From Arion vulgaris (Eukaryota > Mollusca > Gastropoda > Stylommatophora > Arionidae), in the NCBI GenBank assembly GCA_020796225.1, contig CM036762.1, positions 12,946,414-13,010,413 of the forward strand: a stretch of 64,000 nt of DNA. The letters are read 5' to 3'. Within the stretch, counting starts at the first letter, position 1. Every line of letters starts with the position of its first letter. Positions 1 through 10,639 of this stretch are shown here, piece by piece. A program made the position numbers and the translations under genes. The notes under the pieces are model-generated. The model made no database searches and was not told where the DNA came from. It was given only the letters and a program-made list of their open reading frames with translations.

Positions 1-1201
1 GACCTATTGGTGTTGCCTGTCCAGATATTTTCAGCAAGGTCTGCGTTGGAACTGTAGCTATTCTGCCTGGAGCAGAGTTGTATCTTAAAAGAGGGAGACG
101 ACTTGGAGACAACGGTTGGCTACCCATTCTGACAGTCCCTAATCTTTCTGAAGAGAACCCTCGAGGCAAACTTCGACTGTCGTAAAAGGGCTCATCAGTC
201 CTCAGAGTACTTGTATTTGGACAAGTTAAACTAGAATTATCATTATTCATCAACATGCTAGTCTCTGCTACAACTGGTTTACGACCTTTCAAAGTAGTTA
301 TAGGTTGTGGTTTCCGTATTGGAGATCGATCTTTTGACTTTAGTAATGCGTTTGTTTGCTCTAACAGTGTTTGCAATTGCCGTTGTCTTTCTTCTTCGGG
401 TTTCTCTACGTAAGTTGGTCCATTGGCCGTAGACAGGATGCAGCTAGTTTTAACGCCTGAATCAGTGCTTGTTCTTGCAGTAATAAAATTTGTTCCAAAG
501 AAGGAATCATTGTCTGCTGATTTTTTAGCAGGGGGGCTATTTAGTTTCTCAGAGACACTTCGAAGTTTTGAAATACATTTAATTATTTTTCCATCAATTT
601 CTGTTGCTTCTGTTTCCACTCCTACGCTTTTCTTCTCTGCCCTTGTCGTCATGGTGATCTTATCTTCAGATTTTTTCTTTGTTACACTAGATCCAGTGAT
701 GATACGAGCTTGGTTGAGAGTACTAGTAGATTTATCCATCTTAGATACGAAGATGGTCATAGCACCTTTACTAAATAGATGCCTGTTTGATGTCGACGTC
801 TCTTTGTCAAAAGTTGCTTTTGATGATGTGTTAATCCCAATACTGACAAAATGTTTTGAGAGTGAACTTTCGATCATGTTTTCCAAGTTAATTCCTTGAC
901 TTTGAACCATAGATTTTATTATCTCTCCTATACTCTTATTTCCTGTACTATCTGTCATAGAAGGTATGCTACTATCACAACTACCTACTACGTCGTCAAG
1001 TGATATAAGAGTCTGTGTACCAGCTTCTACAGACTGCAGAAAGTCTGTGCTGGTCTCGTCGTCGATCATTATAAGCTCATACTCAGAGTCTGTGTCAGAT
1101 ACAAGATCAAATGCTGCTTCAGGTACGACGATCAGCTCGTCCACATCAATCTCACTCAGCAGACCAATATAAGGCAGCGATTCAGTGGACGTAGCCGCAT
1201 C
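1..1201 (-). CDS. TRIM-family E3 ligase, exon 5 (partial, continues past window edge)
   Basis: The minus strand is open in one frame from an acceptor atctatttccatag|GATGCGG (first base 1201) to the window edge, 400 codons. Phase 0 matches the donor of the preceding exon. It begins DAATSTESLPYIGLL and continues Ser/Thr-rich, with further QT motifs (EAGTQTLISL, VPTQTLLKIS), an acidic patch (DTDSEYELIMIDDE), a Gln-rich helix-like stretch (EEERQRQLQTLLEQTNALL) and basic residues near SKDRSPIRKPQP. I see no recognisable domain in this part. TRIM proteins of this layout often end in NHL, B30.2 or beta-propeller domains, but that part lies outside the window, so the class cannot be assigned. No start codon is expected because it is an internal exon. 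Confidence 0.85.
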
Positions 1202-1379
1202 CTATGGAAATAGATAAACACATATATATGGACAGATTCGAACTTTCTATACATATACGAATTCAATGTTTATATACATATATCATTGTACCATTTGCTC
1301 AACATGCTTTTTGAAAGATAAATTGCGGTCAAATCTGATTCTAACTTACTTATGCCTTTCGGGACAGCCAATGCACGGA

Positions 1380-1573
1380 TAAATTCGTTAGAAAAAAATT
1401 AAATATAAAATTCCTACAAAATATCTTCATCATCTTCAAAATTACATCGGGAACCCCCGTCGGTGCTGCGGTGTTCGTGCACTGCAGCTGAGATCTTCAT
1501 GTGTAAGAAAGCGATCGGAGCACACAGAGTTACTCACTCAAGTGTAATGATAATGGACCTTTCAATCAATCAA
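1380..1573 (+). mobile_element. SINE G, 3' part with (TCAA)n tail
   Basis: Clearly similar to 35425-35615 on the same strand: shared blocks include cttcaaaattacatcggg, gcactgcagctgagatcttc and the end tggtcctttcaatcaatcaatc. The tail is a short (TCAA)n, as expected for an RTE-mobilised element. Confidence 0.7.
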
Positions 1574-2144
1574 TCTAATTAATGAGACAATCACGCGCTC
1601 GATAGTCTGATAATCGGTGGTGGCTACGGGTACGTCAACCTTGAATATCTAAACCACATCACAACGTATTTATGATAATTAAGTCAAATCACAAAATCAT
1701 CAAATGTGGTTTGTAAGTGATTATTCTAGAGTGAGAGAGAACAAAACAGAGGAAGATGCAGAATATCTGTTTTCTTGGTGGTAGTTGGTGGGGAAGGGTA
1801 GAGTGGGAAAGATGCATTGGGCAAATTGAAAAGTCATCTATAGCATCAGCGACAGTATACTAAATAAGTTTATACTCCCCGTGTACACGGTGGTCAGGAA
1901 CCAGGCTGCATCTGTGCAGTCTGGTAAAGTGTTATGAACCTGGAAGAAACTACAATTTAAAAAATTATTTTTCAAAGTTGTTAAAGACAAAAAAGAAAGG
2001 TACAATTGGATTCAGTAAAGTTTCAACAAGTTTCCCCTAGTACACGACTTGATCGCACTAATGCTACCGTAAGTGGAAACGTCATACAAACGTGTCCCCA
2101 GCAGGTTTCAGACCGATATGTCAACGATCGTTAATCGGTTTTTT

Positions 2145-2385
2145 TAAAGCCGAAGGATTGACTTCATTGCACCGGGTTTTACCCCATATGGCTCGGTCCT
2201 CTCCACAGAAATGGTACGCCACCTGCCGTAGTATTGCACAAAGCACGAACTACGTAGCTCCGGCAACAATCCTAGGGGTCTCTGGAAAAAACGACACTCG
2301 TGAACAGAAGGCCGCGGTCCGGATTCGAACCTACGACCTTCGACTCGCAAGGCAAAGGACTTAACCACTCAGCCACAGAGACCCC
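2145..2385 (-). mobile_element. SINE C, full copy with tRNA-like head
   Basis: On the minus strand the 5' end reads as a tRNA-like promoter: GGGTCTCTGTGGCTGAGTGG then GGTTCGAATCC, matching pol III A and B boxes. A body of about 170 bp follows, ending near gcaatgaagtcaatcc. The body recurs at 14395-14550 and, diverged, at 53275-53447. The anticodon arm and acceptor stem do not fold into a normal tRNA, so this is a SINE head and not a tRNA gene. Confidence 0.8.
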
Positions 2386-3418
2386 CAGATCGTTATATGT
2401 GTAAATCCCATCAATGACTGCCTTGTAGTGTACAACATAAAGATGAAGTGGATACCAATACTAAAATTGATAAATATCTCAAACAAAAATAATAGTGAAA
2501 CACACTTAAAACAATTTTCTAGAGAAAGTGCATCTTTTTATGAGTTTGTTGTTATGATCTTATTAAATCACTCTGGGCATGGGTTCTAAAATGTCGCCCT
2601 TTTCGCTGCTCACAGAACGGAAACACCAATGTTTAATCTTAAATGGTGATGCTCGACTTAACCTGACACTTTGTTTCAACAACAAAAAATCATCACAGTT
2701 CCATGTAACAGTAAGGGATAATCTTATTAAAATGATTGGCAGATTAAAACAAACTAAAATATTATTATATCCCTTAGTGTAAGTGAAGCTTGATTTAAAT
2801 GACTGGTAATGACAATAGAAAATGTGTCTAGAGGTTCCTGTTTACTTTCTTGTATGACCCAGTAGCCACCCATAAACCCTTACGGTTCAGATGTTTTCAC
2901 CTCACGACATAACAAACTTCGCCGTGAGAAGTTACGTCTTCAAAGTATTAAATACATTCTTCAGAAAACATTTCACAACGTTTGCAGGAAGAAGAGATTG
3001 CAAAACAAAATTCAATGCTTTTGGAACAAAAAAAACAGTTGTAACCATAGGGACTTTGATAAACTAACTATTATCACATGCACTACCAAATTTAAAGCAC
3101 GATGTGGCCGAATTAATTATGATAATTAATTATATTTTATTTACATTTTTCAACTTGAAAAATATGTTTCATCCAATTAAATTATTTTTCAAAATTCCCA
3201 ATTGGACCAAGATATAGAAATAAATAGATTTACTGTAAATAAAATTAGGAAATTTGATGAGAATTCGTAAAATTAGCACTAGTTTTACATGAAACAATGT
3301 TTGACGCAGTGTGCAGAAGTTAGGTTCATTTAATGTACAATTTTGACGCACCCTGCAACAGTAAGTACGAAATGAGTTAATATATAAAGCCTAGGTGCTA
3401 ACAAAATAGCCCCCTCAC

Positions 3419-6097
3419 CTGGTAATCCCTGCTGAGTGCACGCTCTAAAAAATCCAGATCAAGTTCGAAGGATGTTGCTGAGGACTTGTCATATAGTTTT
3501 GGAAGTGATGTTTGAATTGCCGTCTCGTGAAAATCGTGGAGACAAGTAACACAAGAGATTGCCATTGTACCAACATCTTGGGTGTACAAAGGCAACGGCA
3601 TGGTAGAATTATCCTTAAACTCCTTACCAGGTACACTAGAGATGTTTTCCAATTTGGATTCGCTACCAGAAACACTGTAACGCCCTGTAGCAGTACAAGA
3701 CTGCAACTCTTCAAAGCATATATGTCCGCAAAATGTGCATTGGCTCTGATTAGATGCAGTCTCTTTGTGTCTCCTTCTTCTTCTGGTTGTGCTCGTTTCT
3801 CTTGTCTGCAATGCTGGCTCCTCGTATTGTGTAGACTGAGTGCCGGCACTAACTGTCTCCCATGGGTTGCAATAGTCAGTCATTAAGCACTCGTCTGTAT
3901 TCTCTAGTTTGTCTGTCTCACATTGTTGATTATCTGTGCTGAATTCCATGCTAGTTTGAGCATCAGCGTGAGTGGTTGTTTCTGTCAGTGTTTCATTATC
4001 ACAAACGACAAGGATCGTTTCAGTATGTGAGTTTCTGTACGCTTTAACATCTGTACAAGTAGCCTGTTCATCTGTCAGTACAACATTAGTAGCCACACCC
4101 ACATCCACAGTGGCCGGAACAGGAGGAGTTACACCAGTACTTATAAGCTGAGGTGTTTGAGTCTCCGTCCATTGATCGACAGTTTTTGCTTCCAATGTAA
4201 CAGTTTCTTTATCCATATACTTGATGACTGGAGTCTCGGTAGATGATGTTACAGTTTTTATTGTGACTGTTTGAGTTGGTTTAGAACATGATGGATTCTT
4301 GATTGGATCAGTTGCCTTGTCGACAGTGATAATTATTTTCTTGATGGGCGATTGTGGTGGTGTTATGAAATCGACAGAACTTTCTAGCATCTCAGCTGCT
4401 ACTGGTATTTCTATATCTTTCTTGCCGTTCTCGATCTCCAGGTCCAAGTCTGGCATTGTTCCTTGTTCTGTTGTTTCAACAATTGTTTGAGACTCGTGGT
4501 CTGATAAGGAAATTGTTTGTGTATTGGTAGAGACTGCGTTAGCATATGGTTTTATTTGAACACCCATATCTCCAGTTTTAACAGTCATGGTTCCTGTAGA
4601 ACGGTCATGCATTGTCGTGGAAACAGTTGCTGTGGCCCTGTCAGACGTGGACACTGCCTCCGTCCATGTATTTTTATTCTCATATGATATAAAGGGCGTA
4701 GACGTGTTTTTATCACTCGTTACAACTGTTTGCGGGGATGTAGCTTTTAATAGATCACTATGGGTGTTGGTACAGGTATAAGAATCATCACATTTAGTGG
4801 CTCGTGTCTGTATGTCTATACTTGTTGAGTCACTACCTACACATACATCACGGTGATGGCATATGTCATGTGATGTTTCAGCGTCTTTCATATTAGACGA
4901 AGCCTTAACTTCAGCAGTAGTAGCCATGTCAGAATCTGCATATCTGACACGTCTTGGTCGATCTCTGAAACGGAAGTTAGTGGTCGCATTCTCTTGTTGG
5001 GCTTTCGCTTTGGTCGCCATCATCTGACTGTATACAATACTATTAACAAAGTCTTGGTCGGTTGACGTTGCTGTGGCTTCTACGTCCAATGCAGTTATCT
5101 CTGTCTGTATCTTGATACTTCTTATCTTGCGACCTGGCGTGTAAGCAAAAGCACTAACTCCAACTGTAGTTGGTAAAAGGTCTGGAGCCGGTCTGCAATC
5201 TCCTCTTACTGCTACTTGATGTGATGCAGTAGCGGAACTCTTTTCTATTTCAGGTTTAACTATATTTATCTTTGCAATCTTTTCGTCAGCATCAACAATT
5301 CTTGAATGTCCACGTTTTGTTGATTGCGGTGAAGACAAACTCCAAAGTTTCTGGTCTCTTGATGCTGTTTGACTGCAACTCTCAGTTTCGTTTTTCAATA
5401 AATTTCCAGCTGTCTCGTTAAATTGAGTTTGGTCGGTCTGGCATTTAAGAGATCGGACATCTGATCTTTCTGTCATTGTTCCTCTAGCCTTTACGTCGCT
5501 AACTTTCGCAAAACTCCTCTCTCTGGTCTCCACATGAATGGTAGAGGTATCTCTTGAAATAAGCGATTTGGTATCTGTCTGCGAGTTAGTGTGAGAGAAA
5601 GATGTCTTCATATCAGAACACATTGATGTGGAAATCTCCTTAGTTCGACATTTCTCAGTCTGTGATGTATCTGTTATAACATCAGGTTCAATCGTCTGTG
5701 ACAGGTACCCATCAATCGAATTATATTCTTCATGTTTCATCATTTTTAAAGGAATAATTTCTTCTAAGCTGTTACTATTTTCTTTCTCTTCATTGTTACT
5801 GTTAATAAAAAGACGACCCAAGACAACATCACCTGGAACAAATCGAATGTCATATTTTGGTTGGGCAGGTACACTTGGCAGAACTGGTTGCAGTAACTGG
5901 TTCATCTTACTTTCAATATCTTTCTTAATCAACAGAAGCTCTACACCCTTATCTTTTAACATGATATCTGTCAAGTTGCATGTGCTCTGTAGTTCGTCCA
6001 GGTTTTCCTGCAAGCATTGCTTCTGATCAACAAAGTCTGTATTTCACCTCCGTACTCATCTCGATTTTTTCAAAAGTTCCTTCTCTTTAACACGAAC
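3419..6097 (-). CDS. TRIM-family E3 ligase, exon 4 (coiled coil plus long S/T-rich QT-motif region)
   Basis: Fourth exon, 2,679 nt (893 codons), phase 0 at both ends. The acceptor is ccatttctaatcacag|GTTCGTG (first base 6097) and the donor is TACCAG|GTGAGG. The first part continues the coiled coil (VRVKEKELLKK, then KDIESKMNQLLQ). The rest is a Ser/Thr/Asp-rich, probably disordered segment with sixteen QT dipeptides, among them KPTQTVT, NTQTI, ETQTP, IQTEI, SQTIVE, IQTSLP, and GVQIK. It also has a basic run TTRRRRRRHK and two cysteine pairs near the end (CTFCGH, CVTCLHDFH). Read literally, a stretch of about 30 nt at 6035-6064 is out of frame with two TGA codons. One base short in the A6 run (6065-6070) and one base extra in the AAA at 6032-6034 would explain this, and the net length is preserved. 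This may be an assembly error rather than a pseudogene. Function of the linker is not known from the sequence. Confidence 0.85.
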
Positions 6098-6296
6098 CTG
6101 TGATTAGAAATGGCAGATGTCAGCATATAGATGTCACACTGGATATTAGAGAATATATATATATATAAAAACTGATTATATCATACAAGTGACAAGGCAT
6201 AGATAAGTACAAGACTAGAAGAAACAGATAAATAAAGATGACAAAGAAATTGAACCTGAGAGAACAGATATATCACAGAAATGAAAAATGAATGAA

Positions 6297-6482
6297 AATC
6301 GTGGCATATCCTTTACATAACTTTGTCATGAACAACAGTAAGCGAATCGTTCAGCTTTCTAAACAGTGAGGTCTATTTTTACCGTTCGTAAAAACTCACG
6401 GGAACAAATTTGCTTCCAAATTACCCATCGTGGTGTTTGAAGCAGGTACGCTTGGGTTGTGATCCAACTCACTACCGCTTCA
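6297..6482 (-). mobile_element. SINE B copy, degenerate
   Basis: Aligns with 18535-18768: shares gaaaatcgtggcatatcct, ctatttttacc, aatttgcttcc and the tRNA-like head region caggtacgcttgggtt...actaccgctt. The A-box part is decayed. Confidence 0.7.
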
Positions 6483-6689
6483 GTTATAAACGCAAACGAT
6501 AGATATATTGAAATGTGATTATATAATATAGATGTCAGGTTTATGCATAGAAAAAGGATTCGAAAATACAGATCTGTTGGCATATATGATATGTCATACA
6601 TCTTTAAGTAAGTTAAAGATCCCTAATGCTGTTATACAAGAAAACAGAGAATTAAATTAAGATTTGCAGACTGATATTATTTGTAATGA

Positions 6690-7110
6690 TTATTATTTAG
6701 TGTACTCCTCTCCTCGTAACGTTATACGTAACATAGGGCCTTCAAGCAATTTCTCAATACCGTTCTATCCAATTCAAGATTTGTAATTTCTTCTATGAAA
6801 GTGAGCCCTGATATTTGTCGTCTTTCTCAGTAACGTTCGATGTAGAGTTTACTTAAAGAGTTATTTCTGAGAACTTTTTGCTCCAATGCCTGTTTTATGA
6901 TTCTTTGATCATTTTGTCTCATATAATGCCCAACACATCTCCATCTTCTCTTTCTTACAATAGTTGTTACAAGTGGTTGACCAAACATGTATCTGATTTC
7001 ATCATTTCTCCTGAATTCGTCCCATTTTATGTTCATTATTTATCGCAGACATCTATTTTCAAATGTAATCAATTTGCTTTCTACGGCAGGCAGTTTGGTT
7101 CGCGTGGATT
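6690..7110 (-). mobile_element. LINE 3' fragment, WNEFRR group
   Basis: The minus strand encodes NIKWDEFRRNDEIRYMFGQPL followed by RWRCVGHYMRQNDQRIIKQAL. This matches the C-terminal region found at 61255-61870 and 41175-41515. The 3' end (tacgtaacatagggcctt on +) is shared with those copies. 5'-truncated and frame-disrupted. Confidence 0.75.
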
Positions 7111-7129
7111 TTTACCAATTTTTTTATTA

Positions 7130-7325
7130 TTTTGTTTTCCAATCCAGAAGCACTTGAGCTTTCAGCTCTTCGGCTCGGTGCCATGGACAACGTAACCCTT
7201 CGGTTCGATGCCACGAGCACCGTAAATCTTGAGAACATGTGGCTTTTCTGCCAGCCCGTGGAATTGAACCCGCTCTCATAGAGGGCTTATCGCCCGTCAT
7301 CCTACGCGATACGAACACACTGGGC
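7130..7325 (-). mobile_element. SINE D copy
   Basis: On the minus strand it reads cgtcgcccagtgtgttcgta, then a B-box-like ggttcaattcc, then the body ggcagaaaagcc...ccgaagggttacg...gctcaagtgcttctgg. It matches 36600-36790, 40100-40310 and 57535-57635. Confidence 0.78.
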
Positions 7326-7460
7326 GACGGGTTTTTACCAATGTTAAAAACAGATCTAATCGTTTAGAATTCAATGGCAAACTACTGAACGTATAAGCAG
7401 TGTTGCTGTGGTTGATGGTAAAGTTATGTAAATGATATGTCACGATTGTCATTAATTTCT
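7326..7460 (+). mobile_element. SINE core fragment (A/B type)
   Basis: Contains gggtttttaccaa and aatggcaaactactgaacgt followed by a degraded core ending atgatatgtcacgattg. This is the central core of SINE A/B without a tRNA head. It abuts SINE D. Confidence 0.6.
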
Positions 7461-7586
7461 ATACAGATTTAGTCATTTCCCAGTTGTCACTGATTGTACT
7501 TAATATCTAACTAATATTAATAAATACACATTTACATACAGTGACAACAAAACTATTATTGTGTTTTGTATTGTATTTGTAGATTG

Positions 7587-7828
7587 TAGAGTGGCGTCTG
7601 TGGCTTATGGAATAGTGACTCGGTCTATTAACCCTGACGTTCTGAGTTCGAATCACACTGCGGATAGTTTGGCTGCAAATTGTTTTGCGTGAATTTTTAT
7701 AAAAGAGCGATGACACCACCCGTTCAGAAAGCAATGGCAAACTACTGAACGTAATTAGAAAAATCACAAGCAGCGTTAAAAATATGGGGTTGATTCGCAG
7801 AGTCTTGTAAAGGATATGCAATTAACTT
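7587..7828 (+). mobile_element. SINE A, full copy
   Basis: tRNA-like head gtggcgtctgtggcttatgg with B-box gagttcgaatc, then a core with gcaatggcaaactactgaac and cagcgttaaaa, ending gtaaaggatatgcaatta. Other copies are at 12345-12578, 27995-28135 and 63300-63540, all in the opposite orientation. Confidence 0.8.
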
Positions 7829-7984
7829 GTTTAGAGATGCAGACTGTGACTAGTGTTAATACTTGCAGTTGGAGTCAAGGACTGTGTCGGATCTGGTATG
7901 TTGATGATGACAATGATACCATGTCATTAGCTTCGGCTTATACCTCACTTTTATATTCAATAAACAAGACTGTAAACATGAAAA

Positions 7985-8275
7985 ATAGACGTATACACTA
8001 ACAGGTGTTTTTCTGTGAGCTTTCGGAAGGAGAAAACTCCAATGCATACCTCTGCTCATAGATAAGCATGTACACAAGGTCTCCATAACGAATCTTTCTA
8101 ATGGTTCCACCAGCAAATGAAAAACTAGCTGATGACCGAGTTATGGGAAAATGTCACAGCTTTTGAAAAGAGATTCAGGGTAAGCTAAAGAGAAGAGAGA
8201 CAAGCGCAAATTCAGAAGTTGTCACATAAAACACTTTCTAATTCACCGCCAGTAAAGATGAAAAAAGCCATATAT
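7985..8275 (+). mobile_element. LINE 3' end, RIPKQMLF group
   Basis: Aligns with 41550-41930 and 48200-48555. It shares ttctgtgaactttcgga, aaaactagctgatgac, cttttgagaagagac and the end ctgtaaagatgaaaa...gccatatata. Frames are broken. An hAT-like MITE begins 10 bp downstream. Confidence 0.7.
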
Positions 8276-8284
8276 AAACAATAC

Positions 8285-8448
8285 CAGTGGCGGCTCGTGA
8301 TCATTTTTGTTGGTGGGGCCAGACATTTTTTCCGGATAAAACATGGTTTTGGGTTGCTATATTTAAATGTATAAATGAATAAATACAGGATAAACATTAT
8401 TTTTGGTAGGGCCCGGCCCCACTGGCCCTTAATGACGAGACGCCACTG
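8285..8448 (+). mobile_element. hAT-like MITE, family 1
   Basis: 164 bp with inverted ends cagtggcggctcgt / acgagacgccactg. It is flanked by near-identical 8-bp duplications aacaatac (8277-8284) and aataatac (8449-8456). Non-coding. Sister copies are at 34086, 43041 and 59813. The 8-bp duplication is the hAT hallmark; the superfamily is inferred. Confidence 0.85.
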
Positions 8449-8484
8449 AATAATACTAATTGAAAAAAAAAGCAAAATTGTTAC

Positions 8485-8757
8485 CTTAGAAATGTAACTT
8501 ATAGCCAGGTCTCGTATCTTTTCTTTCACGTCTTTAACAACAGTCTCATATTTATCTATGGCATTAAGTCTTGTGTTGACATCGCCAAGACGATTTTTAC
8601 ACTTTTCCAGCAGAGATTCTAAACTGTTTCTGTTCTTTGACGAGCCATCCTTGAAGGAACAAACTTCGTGCTCCTTGTGTTCTTGAAAAGCACAAACGAC
8701 ACATATACAGGCATCACAAGGTTCACAGTAAAAACGTACATATTCTTCTGGATGTGC
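8485..8757 (-). CDS. TRIM-family E3 ligase, exon 3 (B-box 2 and start of coiled coil)
   Basis: Third exon, residues 165-255, phase 0 at both ends. The acceptor is tttgttctgcag|GCACATCC and the donor is TCTAAG|GTAACA. It completes a B-box 2: C163-x2-H166, C175-x2-C178, C183-x2-C186, H191, H194, with the typical text RFYCEPCDACICVVC. From about residue 205 the sequence becomes heptad-like (SLESLLEKCKNRLGDVNTRL, then KYETVVKDVKEKI), which is the start of the TRIM coiled coil used for antiparallel dimerisation. The intron before it (8758-15858) is about 7.1 kb of transposon-derived DNA. Confidence 0.92.
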
Positions 8758-8819
8758 CTGCAGAACAAACATTTTAAAAGCATTACGTAACTATCAAATA
8801 TACTTAAGAGGTTTAATGT

Positions 8820-9310
8820 TCTGATTCATCATCATCATCATCAAATATCTTGTCCTGAGCAAGCAGAACTTTTCCACTCTAACAGTCTTTCGGAGTTTAT
8901 CTCTCTCTCTCTCTCTCTCATAAGCCAGATCGATCTTGGGTGGCACCACGATATTCTGTGCCTGCATTTGACAGCAAAAGACGTATTAGTTACATCCATG
9001 TTGTTGTGGGAGCAGAATTTAAGCAGTCTCTGTCCATTATCTTTGAAATTTCCAAAACCATGATGCTCCATACATACTGGCCATGGCTGGTGGCCAGATT
9101 TACGCGTGCATTTATCCCGTCTCTGCAGCCGTCATGAGCAAATCGTCATTCACATACTGAATCCATCTTTTCTGTGGTCTTCCTCTTGTCCACTTTGCCG
9201 GTATGCCTCATTGCATAATGTTCTTCTCCAACCCTTCGTGTCTCTGTATATGTCCAACATGCTTCAATTTTTCTCATTCTCATTTGCAGCATCAGTTATT
9301 TTTCTTTGAT
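8820..9310 (-). mobile_element. LINE 3' fragment, AGHLAYER group
   Basis: The minus-strand text matches 14690-15170: an end with gcagaacttttccactctaacag on +, a (TC)n-expanded tract around 8903-8920, and an upstream part gtcttcctcttgtccactttgccgg. Residual coding is WIQ-DV-type C-terminal LINE sequence, heavily decayed. Confidence 0.65.
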
Positions 9311-9499
9311 TTTGAGTTCTTTCTGAATAGATATTTGTAAAGTGATGATTGCAAACATTAATTGTTTGTCTATACAAATCTAACTGAAAATGTAAAATGA
9401 AGATTATAAACATAACATTTTTACGTTTATGAATACAAGACACAATATAAATGAGAGTCATATCATGCAACATAAATTGTTGCTTTTACTAGGTTTTGA

Positions 9500-9640
9500 G
9501 TCATTTCAGGTTATCAGTTATATGAGGACTATCATCATAGCACTCCGGACATGTCCATAGATGCTCCGTTCTCCGCCTCAACAAATCCAGCAGCGTCCAG
9601 CGGCCCAACATGCCAGTTCGATGTTGATTAATCAATCTCT
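9500..9640 (-). mobile_element. LINE C-terminal fragment, RNase H-type LINE
   Basis: The minus frame encodes KYAKRLINQHRTGMLGRWTL then RRRTEHLWTCPECYDDSPH. It is nearly identical to the plus-strand copy at 31920-32095 and related to 33240-33345, which directly follow an RNase H-like segment. Confidence 0.75.
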
Positions 9641-9689
9641 TTGCATATTTAGTATGTCGTTCTTTTTGGGAATATGATGAGTCATTTAT

Positions 9690-9898
9690 TTGATCCAAGT
9701 TTAATTTTTTTCTTGAGTCTCTATTTCTGTTCCTTTGGTAAAAATGTGGGAGTAGAGATACATAGAGAAGATATTTGGAGGCAGAGATTAACAATATACA
9801 TCAGAGCTAGGAGGGAGCTACAGGGAATAGCTAAAGATAAGAAGAGATGGCATGAGTTGGTTGAGGGCCTATGCCCCAGTCGGGTTAAAAAGGAATGA
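9690..9898 (+). mobile_element. LINE C-terminal fragment, KDKKRWHELVEG type
   Basis: The plus frame ends KDKKRWHELVEGLCPSRVKK and stop. A minus-strand relative lies at 63890-63965 (ELIEGICLNRVKK). Short and 5'-truncated. The exact LINE clade is not assignable. Confidence 0.55.
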
Positions 9899-10470
9899 GA
9901 GATTTAGAGAGATATTTCTGTTCCGTTTTCAAAGAAAAATGTACGTATGTTCGATTCCATTTTATATCTTCATACCTGATCTTTATTCAATTTATTCCGT
10001 GTTTAAGATAAAATAACATTGCAACGCTGGTGCACCTATTTGCTTCATTTTGTCTCAGCAGGTAGCGAAGTGTGAGTATGCTGATTGTTCCAGTTGCATG
10101 CTGGCTACTCATGCGTTTAAACCGTATTATCTTGCATTTCTTCCTGTTTGTCCCATGCTTTATTCAAAACTCCATAATCTCATCGCTGCAAATTCATCTC
10201 TTGTGGTGCCGTTCTCAGCGTACGACAATGAAATACCCATGCGTCTGTATGTCTTTCCTATCTATATTTCCAGACCTGGTCTTTAAAGTTTGTTCTAACA
10301 GTTTTATTGTTTCATCATTTCTTATCATCTCTTTGATAGCAAATATAGCAACTACGTTTGGCACATTATCAAATAGATGCGTAGGACAATACAAACTAAC
10401 ACTGACGATGAAGTCTTATTGTTTAATTAGCATTTACTGGGAAGATCTGTTTTTGGACAGCTATCTGTCG
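9899..10470. other. Intron sequence, no gene recognised
   Basis: AT-rich with scattered ORFs of low coding character on both strands. The minus strand has a short open stretch (about 10260-10370) without a recognisable motif. Possibly decayed transposon; nothing is assignable. Confidence 0.4.
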
Positions 10471-10600
10471 TGTTCTTAACAACGCTAGTGTGTTGTAGCT
10501 AGGCACATAGGTGCCGTAAGAAATTGTTCTTAACAACGCTAGTGTGTTGTGCTAGGCAAATCAACGCATGTTGTGCTAGCAAAGGTCCGTAAGAAATTAA
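10470..10600. repeat. Local imperfect duplication
   Basis: The block gttcttaacaacgctagtgtgttg...ctaggca...ccgtaagaaatt occurs twice in tandem (about 10474-10525 and 10526-10600). No coding sense. Confidence 0.7.
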
Positions 10601-10639
10601 TGTTTCTGGTTCAAATCCTGTGTTGGTAATATATTTTTT

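Larger units (their letters stand above)
1202..3418 (-). other. Intron 4 of the TRIM gene
   Basis: Bounded by GTGAGG at 3418 and an AG at 1202-1203. It carries a SINE G 3' part (1380-1573) and a SINE C copy (2145-2385). The remaining sequence (1574-2144, 2386-3418) is AT-rich and I recognise nothing in it. Confidence 0.8.

Noticed and set aside
423..1172. Plus-strand ORFs of 158 and 68 residues
   Set aside because: Antisense to exon 5, whose minus frame is open for 1.2 kb and joins exon 4 in phase.
2310..2385. tRNA gene on the minus strand
   Set aside because: Has A and B boxes but no foldable acceptor or anticodon arm, and the sequence recurs with a SINE body at other loci.
3445..6026. Several ORFs overlapping exon 4 on both strands (for example 3445-3849 minus, 3512-3886 plus, 5628-6026 plus)
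   Set aside because: Shadows of the exon 4 reading frame, which alone has matching splice phases and TRIM-type continuity.
6013..6060. Alternative acceptor atacag|AC just upstream of the long exon 4 frame
   Set aside because: It lacks a pyrimidine tract and gives the wrong phase for exon 3. The acceptor at 6098 is stronger and preserves the phase across 893 codons.
10050..10479. Two overlapping ORFs of 78 and 135 residues
   Set aside because: No domain or repeat match, hydrophobic chance translation of AT-rich intron sequence.
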